Origin: Sulfurovum sp.
Lineage (GTDB): Bacteria > Campylobacterota > Campylobacteria > Campylobacterales > Sulfurovaceae
Assembly (NCBI GenBank): GCA_030622375.1
Contig: JAUXGC010000001.1
Coordinates: 1 to 29,617 of the forward strand
Direction of reading: 5' to 3'
Length of the DNA stretch: 29,617 nt
The notes beneath the pieces are model-generated. The model made no database searches, was not told the origin of the DNA, and saw only the letters and a list, made by a program, of their open reading frames with translations. The position numbers and the translations under genes are program-made. Position 1 is the first letter of the stretch. Every line of letters starts with the position of its first letter. Below are positions 9,519-17,512 of the stretch, piece after piece.

Positions 9519-10613
9519 CTAAGCACATACGAACTTAGTAATAACAAATCCACCTACAACCAACCAAACAAACATGCCCCCTGCAGTATAAATAGGAGCC
9601 AGTCCCAAGCCTTTAAATTTGGCAAAGCGTGTTCCCATCCCTAGTGCTGTCATTGCCATAGTCAATAAGAAAGTATCTATTATGTTTATATTTTCAATAA
9701 ACATCTTTATAGTCTCTGCTATCTCTTTTGGTGCAGTCAAAGTGTAGTGATGTATGAGTGAATTTAGACCAGCTACGCCAACAAAATAAACAGCAAACCA
9801 AGGAATAACCAATTTAAGTTTACCACTTGTTGTGCCTGATTTTTTTGCCAAATAGCTTAGTATGAGTCCCAAGACAATCAACATGGGAGCAATCATAATT
9901 ACACGAGTCATTTTGACAATTACGGCACTGTTTGCCATCTCTTCTGAGGCTCCAGGTATGGAGGCGGGAACAGCAACAACCTGTGCTACTTCATGTATGG
10001 TTCCTCCTGCATAGATACCAAATGTATTTGGATCCATATGTAAAAACCCCGTGGAAGGCTCAATGATGGTTGAGTAGAGTACAGGATAGAGGAACATAGA
10101 TACGGTTCCAAATAGAACCACCATAGAGACGGCAACGGCTGCCTTATGCTCCTCTGCTTTGAGCACAGGCTCTGTTGCAAGTACTGCTGCTGCTCCACAG
10201 ACAGCTGCTCCAGAGGCTGTTAAAATAGAAGTATCCCTATCCATCTTAAAAACTTTAGTACCTAGCCAAATCCCAATTATCATTGTCGAGGATAGTACAA
10301 GCAAAGAGACCATAAAGCCTTGCATCCCCACTTCTCCAATCTGTTGAAAAGTGATACGAAACCCATAAAATACAATGGCAAAGCGTAAGATTTTTTTGGC
10401 TGAAAAGGTTATGCCACTTTCCCATGCCTCTGGAAATTGATTGTGAAGTGTATTTGCATAAAAAATACCCATAACAATACCAATAACCAAAGGGGAGAGT
10501 CCCAATGCTCTAATGGGTGCCAAGTCTGCAATAAGTGTTGCGACCGCAGCAAAAATAGCTACAAAAAAGATACCGCTTAGTGTGCCTTTACGATTTGCAG
10601 GGGAGAATGACAT
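9519..10613 (-). CDS. YeiH-family putative sulfate exporter, membrane protein
   Basis: Polytopic inner-membrane protein of the Cons_hypoth698/YeiH family (often annotated 'putative sulfate exporter'; biochemical proof is thin). At 364 residues it has about ten hydrophobic segments. Family features are visible: an early GLSPLVIGIVMG segment, KKILRFAIVFYGFRITF, the glycine/alanine-rich ASGAAVCGAAAVLATEP with EEHKAAVAVSMVVLFGT after it, and GGTIHEVAQVVA with its conserved His-Glu pair. The start at ATG 10613 has AAGGA upstream. It is divergent from a LysR regulator, matching the yeiE/yeiH arrangement of enterobacteria, so that regulator probably controls it. The 3' end is only 135 nt from the RAYT stump on the other strand. 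Confidence 0.9.
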   Translation of the reverse strand: MSFSPANRKGTLSGIFFVAIFAAVATLIADLAPIRALGLSPLVIGIVMGIFYANTLHNQFPEAWESGITFSAKKILRFAIVFYGFRITFQQIGEVGMQGFMVSLLVLSSTMIIGIWLGTKVFKMDRDTSILTASGAAVCGAAAVLATEPVLKAEEHKAAVAVSMVVLFGTVSMFLYPVLYSTIIEPSTGFLHMDPNTFGIYAGGTIHEVAQVVAVPASIPGASEEMANSAVIVKMTRVIMIAPMLIVLGLILSYLAKKSGTTSGKLKLVIPWFAVYFVGVAGLNSLIHHYTLTAPKEIAETIKMFIENINIIDTFLLTMAMTALGMGTRFAKFKGLGLAPIYTAGGMFVWLVVGGFVITKFVCA

Positions 10614-10627
10614 AGGGTTCCTTCAGT

Positions 10628-10672
10628 AATATTGATAATATTTTTGAAATTCTACTATAATTTTGATATAAT
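10628..10672. promoter_or_regulatory. Divergent control region, yeiH / LysR gene
   Basis: A palindrome AATATT-GAT-AATATT (10628-10642) lies 15 nt upstream of the yeiH start. A TAGAAT -10 for yeiH is on the minus strand (10649-10654). Two TATAAT hexamers face the LysR gene (10656-10661, 10667-10672). LysR proteins usually bind interrupted palindromes in such spacers, so the AATATT repeat is a reasonable operator candidate. The AT-rich base composition makes chance symmetry possible. Confidence 0.45.
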
Positions 10673-10728
10673 GACAAAATCAATTAAATAAAAAATGATA
10701 ATAAATTTTATAGAACGAAAGAGAGAAC

Positions 10729-11634
10729 ATGAAAATAACCCTTAGACAAATGCAAATTTTCCTCAATGTTGTAGCATCAGGACACTTAACAAATGTAGCA
10801 AAAGATATGAAATTGAGTCAGTCGGCTGTCTCAATGTCGATTAAAGAGCTAGAAAATATTTTAGGACGACCTGTTTTTGACAGAATCAACAAAAAACTTA
10901 TACTAAATGAAGTAGGGCGAGCTTTTCATAAAGAGATAAGCCCGATATACAAAAAACTTGCAGATATAGAGTATGAGTTTAAAAATTCAGAAAATAAAGG
11001 GATGATACGAGTAGGGGCAAGTACTACAATAGTAGATTACTTGATGCCATCAATTATCTGTAGCTATATGAGTAGTTATCCTGATGTTAAGATTACGCTT
11101 AAAGAGGGCAATACTAAAGAAATTGCGGAGATGATTCAAGATGGAAGTATAGATGTTGGTTTTGTAGAAGGATTTGTTTCTGGTTCAGATATCATTAGGG
11201 AAAAGATAGGCGTAGATGAGCTTCTTGTGATAACAGCAGATAAAAATCTAGCTAAAACGTGTTATATAGATGAACTAGAAGATAAGAGATGGGTACTTCG
11301 AGAAGAGGGCTCTGGAACAAGGGAAGTTTTTTTAGATTATATTAAAGAAAAAGTAGATAGCCTCAATATCTTTTTCGAGCTAGGGCACACAGAGTCTATT
11401 AAAAGTATTTTGATGAACCGCGAATGTTTGACTTGTATTTCTAAAATTGCAGTAGAAAAAGAGATGAAAGAAGGAAAGCTGTACCAAATAAATGTAAAAA
11501 ACTTTTCATGCAAAAGAGACTTTTTGATGATATATCATAAAGACAAATACCATAGCACACTATTTGAAAAGTTTATATTTTTCTCCAAAAAGCTAATTTT
11601 GCAAATGTTGAGTGCAGAACAAAAAACTAAATAA
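10729..11634 (+). CDS. LysR-family transcriptional regulator
   Basis: A 301-residue regulator of normal length. The N-terminal winged helix-turn-helix (about residues 3-62) reads LRQMQIFLNVV, LTNVAKDMKLSQSAVSMSIKELE, FDRINKKLILNEVGRAF, all strongly LysR-like. It is followed by a periplasmic-binding-protein-like effector domain (about 90-290; IRVGASTTIVDYLMP, GSIDVGFVEG, EEGSGTREVF). The GSGTRE segment is typical of CysB/CbbR/YeiE-like members that sense small anions or sulfur/nitrogen metabolites. It is divergent from the yeiH-like gene, its likely target. The 3' end overlaps mobA tail-to-tail by 8 nt. Effector unknown. Confidence 0.93.
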   Translation: MKITLRQMQIFLNVVASGHLTNVAKDMKLSQSAVSMSIKELENILGRPVFDRINKKLILNEVGRAFHKEISPIYKKLADIEYEFKNSENKGMIRVGASTTIVDYLMPSIICSYMSSYPDVKITLKEGNTKEIAEMIQDGSIDVGFVEGFVSGSDIIREKIGVDELLVITADKNLAKTCYIDELEDKRWVLREEGSGTREVFLDYIKEKVDSLNIFFELGHTESIKSILMNRECLTCISKIAVEKEMKEGKLYQINVKNFSCKRDFLMIYHKDKYHSTLFEKFIFFSKKLILQMLSAEQKTK

Positions 11635-12196
11635 AGCGTTTAAGAGCATGCTCATATTCATGCAGATAGTTTAAGTTTTCAAAAGAGCTATCTGTTTCAA
11701 AAGATACAAACTGTGTATCTGCTTCTTTAAGTAGACTATTTAGTTTATGATTTCCTTTGGTAAAATTTATACGTGCAAGTGCTAAGATGGAACGCCTATA
11801 TACCCCACAAAGAGGCTGTATGCCGCTGGGACTTTTGGCAATAGTGGCATCTTTCCTATTGTCTGAAGCCTTCAAAAGGCTCTCTATGACTTTTTTGTCT
11901 ACAAATGGAGTATCAACACTCAATATGAAAAACTCATCTGCGTGTAGTGTTTCAAAGAGTGAAATTATACCTGACAAAGGAGAAAACTCTTTGTAGTTAT
12001 CTATAATGACATGGGTGTCAAAATTAAACTTCTCTTCTTTAGCAGATATATAAACTTTCTCAAATATAGAGCTAAGAGAATGGTATTGATATTGTGTCAG
12101 TGTATCATAATTGGCAAAAGGAAGCAGTGCCTTATCTTTCCCCATGCGAGAGCTTTTTCCTCCTGCAAATATAATGGCCGCTATAGGATATTTCAT
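11627..12196 (-). CDS. mobA: Molybdenum cofactor guanylyltransferase MobA
   Basis: Transfers GMP from GTP to molybdopterin to make the MGD cofactor of DMSO-reductase-family enzymes (nitrate, formate, sulfur-compound oxidoreductases), which are common in Campylobacterota. The nucleotide-binding signature AGGKSSRMGKDKALL is at residues 11-25. The FILSVDTPFVD segment near 90-101 holds the metal-binding Asp, and SGIQPLCGVYRRS is also family-typical. At 189 residues it is normal size. Its ATG overlaps the stop of the MFS gene (ATGA), so the two are translationally coupled. It is the last gene of a minus-strand run that begins with T2SS genes. Confidence 0.92.
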   Translation of the reverse strand: MKYPIAAIIFAGGKSSRMGKDKALLPFANYDTLTQYQYHSLSSIFEKVYISAKEEKFNFDTHVIIDNYKEFSPLSGIISLFETLHADEFFILSVDTPFVDKKVIESLLKASDNRKDATIAKSPSGIQPLCGVYRRSILALARINFTKGNHKLNSLLKEADTQFVSFETDSSFENLNYLHEYEHALKRFI

Positions 12197-13308
12197 ACTG
12201 TGGACTCTTTACGCTTTTGATGTACCCACAATACCACAAATGCCATAAAAGTGATAATAGCCTCTACTAAAAACATTTTTTCGCCATAAATTTGTCCAGA
12301 GAGCACGGCACCAACAGAGCCACCCAGCCCAAATGCAATACCCAAAAAGAATTGTTGAGCAAGTTTTTTTTGAGTGTATAGTGAAAAAACATAAGTGATG
12401 GCAGCAGTATGGTAAAGCGCAAAACTGATGGCGTGGAGAGATTGAGAGGCAAAGGTGAGCATGATGGAATCAGGGAAAAGATAGAGCATCATCCAACGCA
12501 AGGCAGTAACAAGTGTAGCAAACTGTAAGATATTTAATAGATTTCTTTGTAGAAGTGGTCCTTGAAAATAGAGCATGACTATTTCACAGATAACACCAAA
12601 ACTCCACATCCAACTTGTCATTTCAAGAGAGATCCCATGGGAGACTTCATAAATGGTAAAGAAATTATAAAATCCTCCAAACCCCACTTGCATAAGAAAA
12701 ATAGAGACCCAAAATGCCCAATATTTTGATAGTGAGAAGCTTTGATCCTCTTTGGCAACTTTATGAGATATGTTGTCGTGTTTGATGAGTAGAAGACCAA
12801 ATATAAGAGTAAAGAATGCCATAGCAGCTAAATAATATAGGGCTTCATGTGGATCCTGTAACACCTTGCCAAGCCATAAGGCTATAGCCATAAAACCAAG
12901 CGAGCCCCATAGTCTTACTTTTCCATAACTATTTTTAGAGAGAGAGGCAAGTGCTATAGTCTCTATATATGGCAACGAGACACCCATAGATGCACCAAAC
13001 AGAAGATTGGTAGAGAGATAGCCCCAAAACCCTTCTATGGTAAAAATAAACAATAAGCTTCCAGCAAGAGTAAGCAGAAGAGACAACCCATAAACTTTAG
13101 GAGTTAGTTCAAGGTATTTTCTAAATATAAAAGGAAGTAAAAAGCGCATAAAAGGTGCAGCCGCATAGATAATGCCAACTTCTACAGTACTGTATCCTAA
13201 CTCAAGTAAGATTTTTGGCATAAAAATGACATATACGCCAACAAGAGCAAAATAAAAAAAGTAGTATGCCCCTAAAAGAGGGGAGAGAATAGAATAGTTT
13301 TGTTTCAT
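12193..13308 (-). CDS. MFS transporter (MFS_1-like)
   Basis: A 371-residue, roughly twelve-helix major facilitator protein. The opening YYFFYFALVGVYVIFMPKILLELGYS and the first-half motif GKVRLWGSLGFMAIALWLG resemble the PF12832/phenylpropionate-permease-like subgroup, which includes nucleoside- and maltose-type porters. The substrate cannot be told from sequence. ATGA overlaps occur at both ends, with the RDD gene before it and mobA after it, implying one transcript. No signal peptide, and no extra domain. Confidence 0.85.
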   Translation of the reverse strand: MKQNYSILSPLLGAYYFFYFALVGVYVIFMPKILLELGYSTVEVGIIYAAAPFMRFLLPFIFRKYLELTPKVYGLSLLLTLAGSLLFIFTIEGFWGYLSTNLLFGASMGVSLPYIETIALASLSKNSYGKVRLWGSLGFMAIALWLGKVLQDPHEALYYLAAMAFFTLIFGLLLIKHDNISHKVAKEDQSFSLSKYWAFWVSIFLMQVGFGGFYNFFTIYEVSHGISLEMTSWMWSFGVICEIVMLYFQGPLLQRNLLNILQFATLVTALRWMMLYLFPDSIMLTFASQSLHAISFALYHTAAITYVFSLYTQKKLAQQFFLGIAFGLGGSVGAVLSGQIYGEKMFLVEAIITFMAFVVLWVHQKRKESTV

Positions 13309-13805
13309 TCTTTTATGGTTTTACTTTTTATTACAACAGCTGTACGACTTAAAATGTCATGAAGTGTTTTGCTATCTTTTCTAAAAAACATCATTAGCCA
13401 CCCAAAAACAGTAAACAAAGATAAGACAGCACAAAGATTTCTAAAAATCGTAATAAACAGAGACGGTTTGTCACCAGTGGAATCGTCTATGAGTGTAAGG
13501 TTGTAGGCGCGATACCCAGGGGTTTGACCAGACCTGAACATAAAAATAGTTTGTATTATAACGAGTGGAATCAAGATGTAGAGCCACCCCATTGCCTTAT
13601 GTTCAGCAAAGCCTTCTCGCCCATTCATAATAAGATAAAAAACAACATACATAATGGGCATAACAAGCATAAAAGAGTCCGTGAGAAATGCTTTAATTTT
13701 CTCTCTAGCAGAAGCGTAATCTCTTTTGTTGATAGATCTCTCTTCTTGTGCAATTACTTTAGCTTCTCTACCATGTTTTATGTCGCGAAATCGTTTTTTT
13801 GCCAT
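13305..13805 (-). CDS. RDD-family membrane protein
   Basis: A 166-residue membrane protein with three hydrophobic segments: ILVMPIMYV-like (about 41-62), MGWLYILIPLVIIQTIFMF (about 74-92), and one near 117-140. The RDD-type signature GQTPGYRAYNLTLID lies between the second and third. RDD proteins are poorly characterised; some are implicated in ion antiport. The basic, soluble N-terminus (about 30 residues) is rich in Lys/Arg. Its ATG directly abuts the stop of gspF and its TGA overlaps the MFS start. It is transcriptionally tied to a T2SS component, although a T2SS role is not known for this family. Confidence 0.85.
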   Translation of the reverse strand: MAKKRFRDIKHGREAKVIAQEERSINKRDYASAREKIKAFLTDSFMLVMPIMYVVFYLIMNGREGFAEHKAMGWLYILIPLVIIQTIFMFRSGQTPGYRAYNLTLIDDSTGDKPSLFITIFRNLCAVLSLFTVFGWLMMFFRKDSKTLHDILSRTAVVIKSKTIKE

Positions 13806-15020
13806 CTACTGTAAGCCTTGTGTCATAGTAAAGATAGGTAGCAGCATAGCAGAGACGATTACTCCAACAACAACACCGATAAAAAGCATCATAAATGGCT
13901 CAAGCAGACCAAGAAGCAATTTAAGTTTGTCTTCATTCTCTTCAGCATATAGGCTAGAAAGATTATTTAAGATATGTTCTACTTCGCTTGACTCTTCTCC
14001 TAATGCCAATGATTGCATAAAATTACGCTTAAGTTTTACCCCTCTGGAGAGCTGTAAGGCACTGGAGAGCTTATTTCCTTCTAGTACTTTAACAGAGGAT
14101 TTTTCAAAAAATTCAATGAGTCTATAGTTGCCAAATGAGGCAACTGAGAGTTTTACCGCTTGTGCATAAGCAACACCGCTTCCAAGCATAAGTGAGAGAA
14201 TATATGAGAATCTCCCTAATTCATGATTTTGTATAAGTTCTCCCAGTATAGGAACTTTAAGTAGCCACCCATCTATCAGTTTATGGAAGGAATCTATTTT
14301 TGCATAAGAGAGTTTAAAAAGTACAATAAAAAGTATTATGCCAAAGGCAAGATGTATATAATATGTAGTCAAAAAATTACTGATGCTAAGTACAAATTGT
14401 GTAATTGGAGGAAGTTCTTGATCGGTGTCTTCAAAAATTTCAGTAATTTTAGGTACAACAAAAGCTATAAGAAAAGAAGTCATAGCTATAGCAACCATAA
14501 AGATAATAGAAGGGTAAACCATAGCATTTTTAACTTGTTTTTTAACTTTGTTTTGTGCAGAGAAAAAGTTTCCCATATTAGTTAAAACTTCTACCATCTT
14601 TCCACTTTGACCTGCAATATTGAGACTCTGTATGAAAAATTCGGGCATAGCATAGATTTTTTGTGTTCCAAGTGCACGGTAAAGGGATTTTCCTTCTTCT
14701 ATCATTGTTTTTATGGAGCTTAGAAAAGAGAGATATTTTTTTTCACTTTCATGTTGATTTTCAAGCAGTTTTATAGCAGTGAGTATGGTCATGCCAGAGT
14801 TTAGGTAAGCAGAGAGTTCTTTTGAAAAAGTAGCCAATAGCTCTCCGGAAATTTTACGTTTAGAAAAAACTTTTAATGAGAACTCTTTTGTTAGACTAAT
14901 CCCTTCATAATAGATATTCTTTGCGCGAAGCTTTTGTCCAGCCTCTTCTACGGAACTAGCTGTTATGGTGCCCCTAACCCTTTTGCCTGTTTTATCAAAA
15001 CCTTTATACTTGAAAAGCAT
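13806..15020 (-). CDS. gspF: Type II secretion inner-membrane platform protein GspF
   Basis: Central polytopic protein of the T2SS platform, which contacts the GspE ATPase and the pseudopilus base. At 404 residues it is full length. It has two repeated cytoplasmic T2SSF domains (about 60-165 and 265-370), each with the family SGMTILTAIKLL / GSGVAYAQAVKL pattern. Three membrane spans lie near 168-190, 221-238 and 373-397. The N-terminal FKYKGFDKTGKRVRGTI is the family opening. It lies 97 nt after the pseudopilin genes and has its own TATAAT, so it can be transcribed separately or with them. A PilC of a type IV pilus is the alternative; the linked GspG/C/D/E genes favour T2SS. Confidence 0.93.
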   Translation of the reverse strand: MLFKYKGFDKTGKRVRGTITASSVEEAGQKLRAKNIYYEGISLTKEFSLKVFSKRKISGELLATFSKELSAYLNSGMTILTAIKLLENQHESEKKYLSFLSSIKTMIEEGKSLYRALGTQKIYAMPEFFIQSLNIAGQSGKMVEVLTNMGNFFSAQNKVKKQVKNAMVYPSIIFMVAIAMTSFLIAFVVPKITEIFEDTDQELPPITQFVLSISNFLTTYYIHLAFGIILFIVLFKLSYAKIDSFHKLIDGWLLKVPILGELIQNHELGRFSYILSLMLGSGVAYAQAVKLSVASFGNYRLIEFFEKSSVKVLEGNKLSSALQLSRGVKLKRNFMQSLALGEESSEVEHILNNLSSLYAEENEDKLKLLLGLLEPFMMLFIGVVVGVIVSAMLLPIFTMTQGLQ

Positions 15021-15052
15021 ATGTATTCATATCCTTGGTGTGAGTTGATAGC

Positions 15053-15058
15053 ATTATA
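15053..15058 (-). promoter_or_regulatory. -10 element for the gspF unit
   Basis: TATAAT on the minus strand, in context AAAAGTTATAATGC, 33 nt before the gspF start. No convincing -35 is seen, as is usual for this group of bacteria. Confidence 0.45.
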
Positions 15059-15117
15059 ACTTTTTTAGCTTTGACTTTTGGAAATATCTACAAGCAAGCC
15101 ACTACTTAAATAGCGTA

Positions 15118-15522
15118 CTATATTTGGAAATAATAGTAGATGGATGAGTGTGTCCCTTTTAGCATGACTTTATTGGCGGTAGTATTAAGAGGCGGCATCT
15201 CTTGGGGAAAAATAATTTTCATCCCTTCGGGGATATATATTTCTCTATGTTTATTTTTTAAAATTTCAATACTTTTTGAATTGGTAATCTTAAAATTCTT
15301 TTCTAAAATAGTATAAGCACTCTTTTTATTTTGATGATATCTTAAAACAGTACGGTCTAGAAACAGAGAGTCTTCCAAAGAGCGTTTATTTCTTTCAGAT
15401 ATATATACTATATGTTCATGGTTGTCAGAATGGATTTTGAGTATAAAAATAATAGCAAAAGAGATAATTATTACAGAGATAATTATTTCGATAATGGTAA
15501 AAGCAGGGCGTAATAATTTCAA
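15118..15522 (-). CDS. Minor pseudopilin (GspI-like)
   Basis: A 134-residue protein with a class III signal: short basic leader MKLLRPA, then FTIIEIIISVIIISFAI. The +5 glutamate (E12) is present, but the residue before the cleavage site is Ala rather than the near-universal Gly. Prepilin peptidases tolerate this poorly in some systems, so processing efficiency is uncertain. The C-terminal part has no recognisable motif. By position (third after GspG and the GspH-like protein) and size it is best called GspI-like; GspJ-like is possible. Its ATG overlaps the end of the preceding pseudopilin by 4 nt. Confidence 0.7.
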   Translation of the reverse strand: MKLLRPAFTIIEIIISVIIISFAIIFILKIHSDNHEHIVYISERNKRSLEDSLFLDRTVLRYHQNKKSAYTILEKNFKITNSKSIEILKNKHREIYIPEGMKIIFPQEMPPLNTTANKVMLKGTHSSIYYYFQI

Positions 15523-16067
15523 TAGAAGTCTCCAGTGTCAAACAGAGTACGACTCTCTTTTAGCCAATACTCTTTCGCTTCTTGGGGCGAAGAAAATGTT
15601 TTAGGCTCTCCAAACAAAGCAGGGAGAAAATAACTCTCTTTATCATTTTCTAAAATGATTTGAGTAGAGCTTCCGTTGTTGTAAAAGTGCATAATTAAAC
15701 AGATTTTCTCATCTTTATATCTACCATACTCTATGGGTAGAAGTGATTCGTATTTGTCTATAGTATATGCTTTAATATCTTTAAGGTCCAAGGGGCTTGT
15801 ATATGGTTCAAAATCTAAAGAGAAGCCATTTCTTAGGTAACAAGAACGACACTGATTTGTGCAGAGTAGTGTAGCCTCTTGGCTAAAGGATTTTGATGAA
15901 ATAATGGTGGTCTTAAGACTTAGTGGAGTAAGTGCTTTGGGTCTTTTTTTACCCATTTCTACCCCAGAAAATCCAAGAAAATAGACTATAGAGATAATCA
16001 GTATAACAATAAGGAGTTCTATTAAGGAGAAGCCTCTATTTGTTTGATATCTCTTGATGTGGAGCAT
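15519..16067 (-). CDS. Minor pseudopilin (GspH-like)
   Basis: A 182-residue pseudopilin precursor. The leader MLHIKRYQTNRG is cut before FSLIELLIVILII (G12/F13, +5 Glu E17). After the helix it has an unusual cysteine group, LCTNQCRSCYLRNG, which may form a disulfide or bind metal. The N-terminal helix is followed by a beta-rich domain, as in GspH/FimT. It starts 9 nt after gspG and overlaps the next pseudopilin by 4 nt, so the three are one translational cluster. Assignment to GspH rests on order and on the long C-terminal part; the body is strongly diverged. Confidence 0.72.
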   Translation of the reverse strand: MLHIKRYQTNRGFSLIELLIVILIISIVYFLGFSGVEMGKKRPKALTPLSLKTTIISSKSFSQEATLLCTNQCRSCYLRNGFSLDFEPYTSPLDLKDIKAYTIDKYESLLPIEYGRYKDEKICLIMHFYNNGSSTQIILENDKESYFLPALFGEPKTFSSPQEAKEYWLKESRTLFDTGDFY

Positions 16068-16076
16068 AGGAATATT

Positions 16077-16508
16077 TTATCTATTGCAGTGGCTAAATAA
16101 GATATCTTTATCATTCTCGTCCCCACCCTCTTTTCTGTCAGATGCAAAACTGATTAGTTCAATTTCTGAGCCCTTATTTATGTAAATAAACGGTGTTTTC
16201 CAAGAATCTTTTGGTATCTTTTTTATATAGGGTTTTACGCGATAGTTAGGATACTTGTCTGCATCAGGGTTGGTTAAAAGAGCGCTAAACCCCTCTTCTG
16301 TGTCTGGATAAACCCCATTATCGAGTTTAAACATATCAAATCTTTTTTTGAGGTCATGCATTTTTAGACAGACGGTATCTCTTTTTGCTTGATCCGCAGA
16401 GTCCATAAGTCCAGGGGCAACAACAGCGACAAGCCCTCCTAGTATTACGATAACGATAAGGAGTTCAATGAGGGAAAACCCATCTCTTAATATTTTTTTC
16501 TTTTTCAT
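16077..16508 (-). CDS. gspG: Major pseudopilin GspG
   Basis: Main subunit of the T2SS pseudopilus. The leader ends in G10, then FSLIELLIVIVILGGLVAVVAPGL (first 20 residues F11 to A30), with +5 Glu at E15. The mature domain has the hallmark GspG features: YPDTEEGFSALL, the PKDSWKTPFIY block and the C-terminal calcium-loop region SFASDRKEGGDENDKDI. Those separate it from type IV pilins. Length 143 is usual. An AAAGGAT ribosome-binding site precedes ATG 16508. It is the first gene of the minus-strand T2SS half and shares a 74-nt divergent promoter region with gspK. Confidence 0.94.
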   Translation of the reverse strand: MKKKKILRDGFSLIELLIVIVILGGLVAVVAPGLMDSADQAKRDTVCLKMHDLKKRFDMFKLDNGVYPDTEEGFSALLTNPDADKYPNYRVKPYIKKIPKDSWKTPFIYINKGSEIELISFASDRKEGGDENDKDILFSHCNR

Positions 16509-16524
16509 TCTAAATCCTTTGTTT

Positions 16525-16538
16525 TACTTGGGTATAAT
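16525..16538 (+). promoter_or_regulatory. Promoter of the gspK-J operon
   Basis: The sequence TTACTTGGGTATAAT has its TATAAT at 16533-16538, 45 nt before gspK. The TTGGGTATAAT core is identical to that of both arms of the secG/bioC promoter at 29.1 kb, so it looks like a strong extended -10 type in this genome. The gspG promoter must lie in the same 74-nt spacer on the other strand. Confidence 0.6.
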
Positions 16539-16582
16539 TTAACTTATTTAGAAAAGAAATTTTACTTTAATAGAGCTTTTAG

Positions 16583-17512
16583 ATGGATAAAATAAAATAT
16601 ATAAATAGTAAGCCTAAAAAGCAGCAGGGTTTTGCACTTATGATAACTCTGTCTGTTTTGTCTGTAATTATTGCTTTAACCATGGTACTTTTGAGTTACT
16701 TTGAAGAGGTGCAGGAAGATGCTCAAAACACAAAAGCTCTTATACAGGCAGATATTTATTATACAGATATTGTAAGTTTATTTAACTCTCTCCCAGATAA
16801 ATACAAAAAAGATTTTTTCCCTATATTGTATAAGATACCACTCCCTCTAACTACAGAAGATAATGAATTTTCTTTAGTTTTACATTGTAATTCTTTGAGT
16901 AGAGGAGTCAATATTAATTGGCTAGGGAGAGAAAATAGTGGTCAAGAAAAGGTGCTATGGCTTATGGCACAAGAGCTTCTTGAAGAACTTGCACAAAAAT
17001 ATGACATAGAAGATATAGGACGATTGCAAGAGATGCTACGTCAAGAGATGGTGGGCAAGGCGCATTTTATACAAAAAGAACAAAGCAGGCTTTTGCAAAA
17101 AAAAGGTATTATATCCTATAACCAATTTAAAGATATTGTAAGTCGTTATCAATTTGAAGTAGATGACGCCACAATTAACAATATACCTTGGCAAAAATAT
17201 TTTAGTTTTTCCCCTCAAGTAGAAAAAGTTGATGGAGAGTACAGTTCTCCAGAGCTTATCTCTTATCTTTTTGCAATAGAGTTGTCAGCAGTTCAAGAGT
17301 GGGCATCTTATGTAGACAGAGGAGACTTGGAGTCTTTTGTAAATGGTAATGGTGGAAATTACAAAAAAAGAGAAAGTATTTTAGCGGGCAAAGTATTTTT
17401 AGATACTACAGAGTGCTTGGTAGATTATGCTTTATCTAAAGAGCAGTATAGATTTAAATTTGAATATATTCAAGGAGAGGCAAAGCATTTTGAATTTTAT
17501 GGGAAACAGTAA
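16583..17512 (+). CDS. gspK: Minor pseudopilin GspK-like
   Basis: A 309-residue protein starting with a basic leader and QQG/FALMITLSVLSVIIALTMVLL. As in GspK, the +5 position is not Glu, and the protein is much larger than other pseudopilins because of an inserted alpha-helical domain. The helical middle (about 120-210) and C-terminal domain fit the GspK layout, although sequence similarity to model GspK proteins is low by eye. GspK caps the pseudopilus tip with GspI and GspJ. It is the first gene of the plus-strand T2SS operon, downstream of a strong -10, and overlaps the next gene. Confidence 0.82.
   Translation: MDKIKYINSKPKKQQGFALMITLSVLSVIIALTMVLLSYFEEVQEDAQNTKALIQADIYYTDIVSLFNSLPDKYKKDFFPILYKIPLPLTTEDNEFSLVLHCNSLSRGVNINWLGRENSGQEKVLWLMAQELLEELAQKYDIEDIGRLQEMLRQEMVGKAHFIQKEQSRLLQKKGIISYNQFKDIVSRYQFEVDDATINNIPWQKYFSFSPQVEKVDGEYSSPELISYLFAIELSAVQEWASYVDRGDLESFVNGNGGNYKKRESILAGKVFLDTTECLVDYALSKEQYRFKFEYIQGEAKHFEFYGKQ

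Noticed and set aside
9444..9644. 66-codon plus-strand ORF after the RAYT stump
   Set aside because: Most of it is antisense to the conserved C-terminus of the YeiH-like protein; no ribosome-binding site and no recognisable protein character.
13726..14127. 133-codon plus-strand ORF opposite gspF/RDD
   Set aside because: Shadow of two well-supported minus-strand genes; Ser/Leu-rich composition typical of antisense translation.
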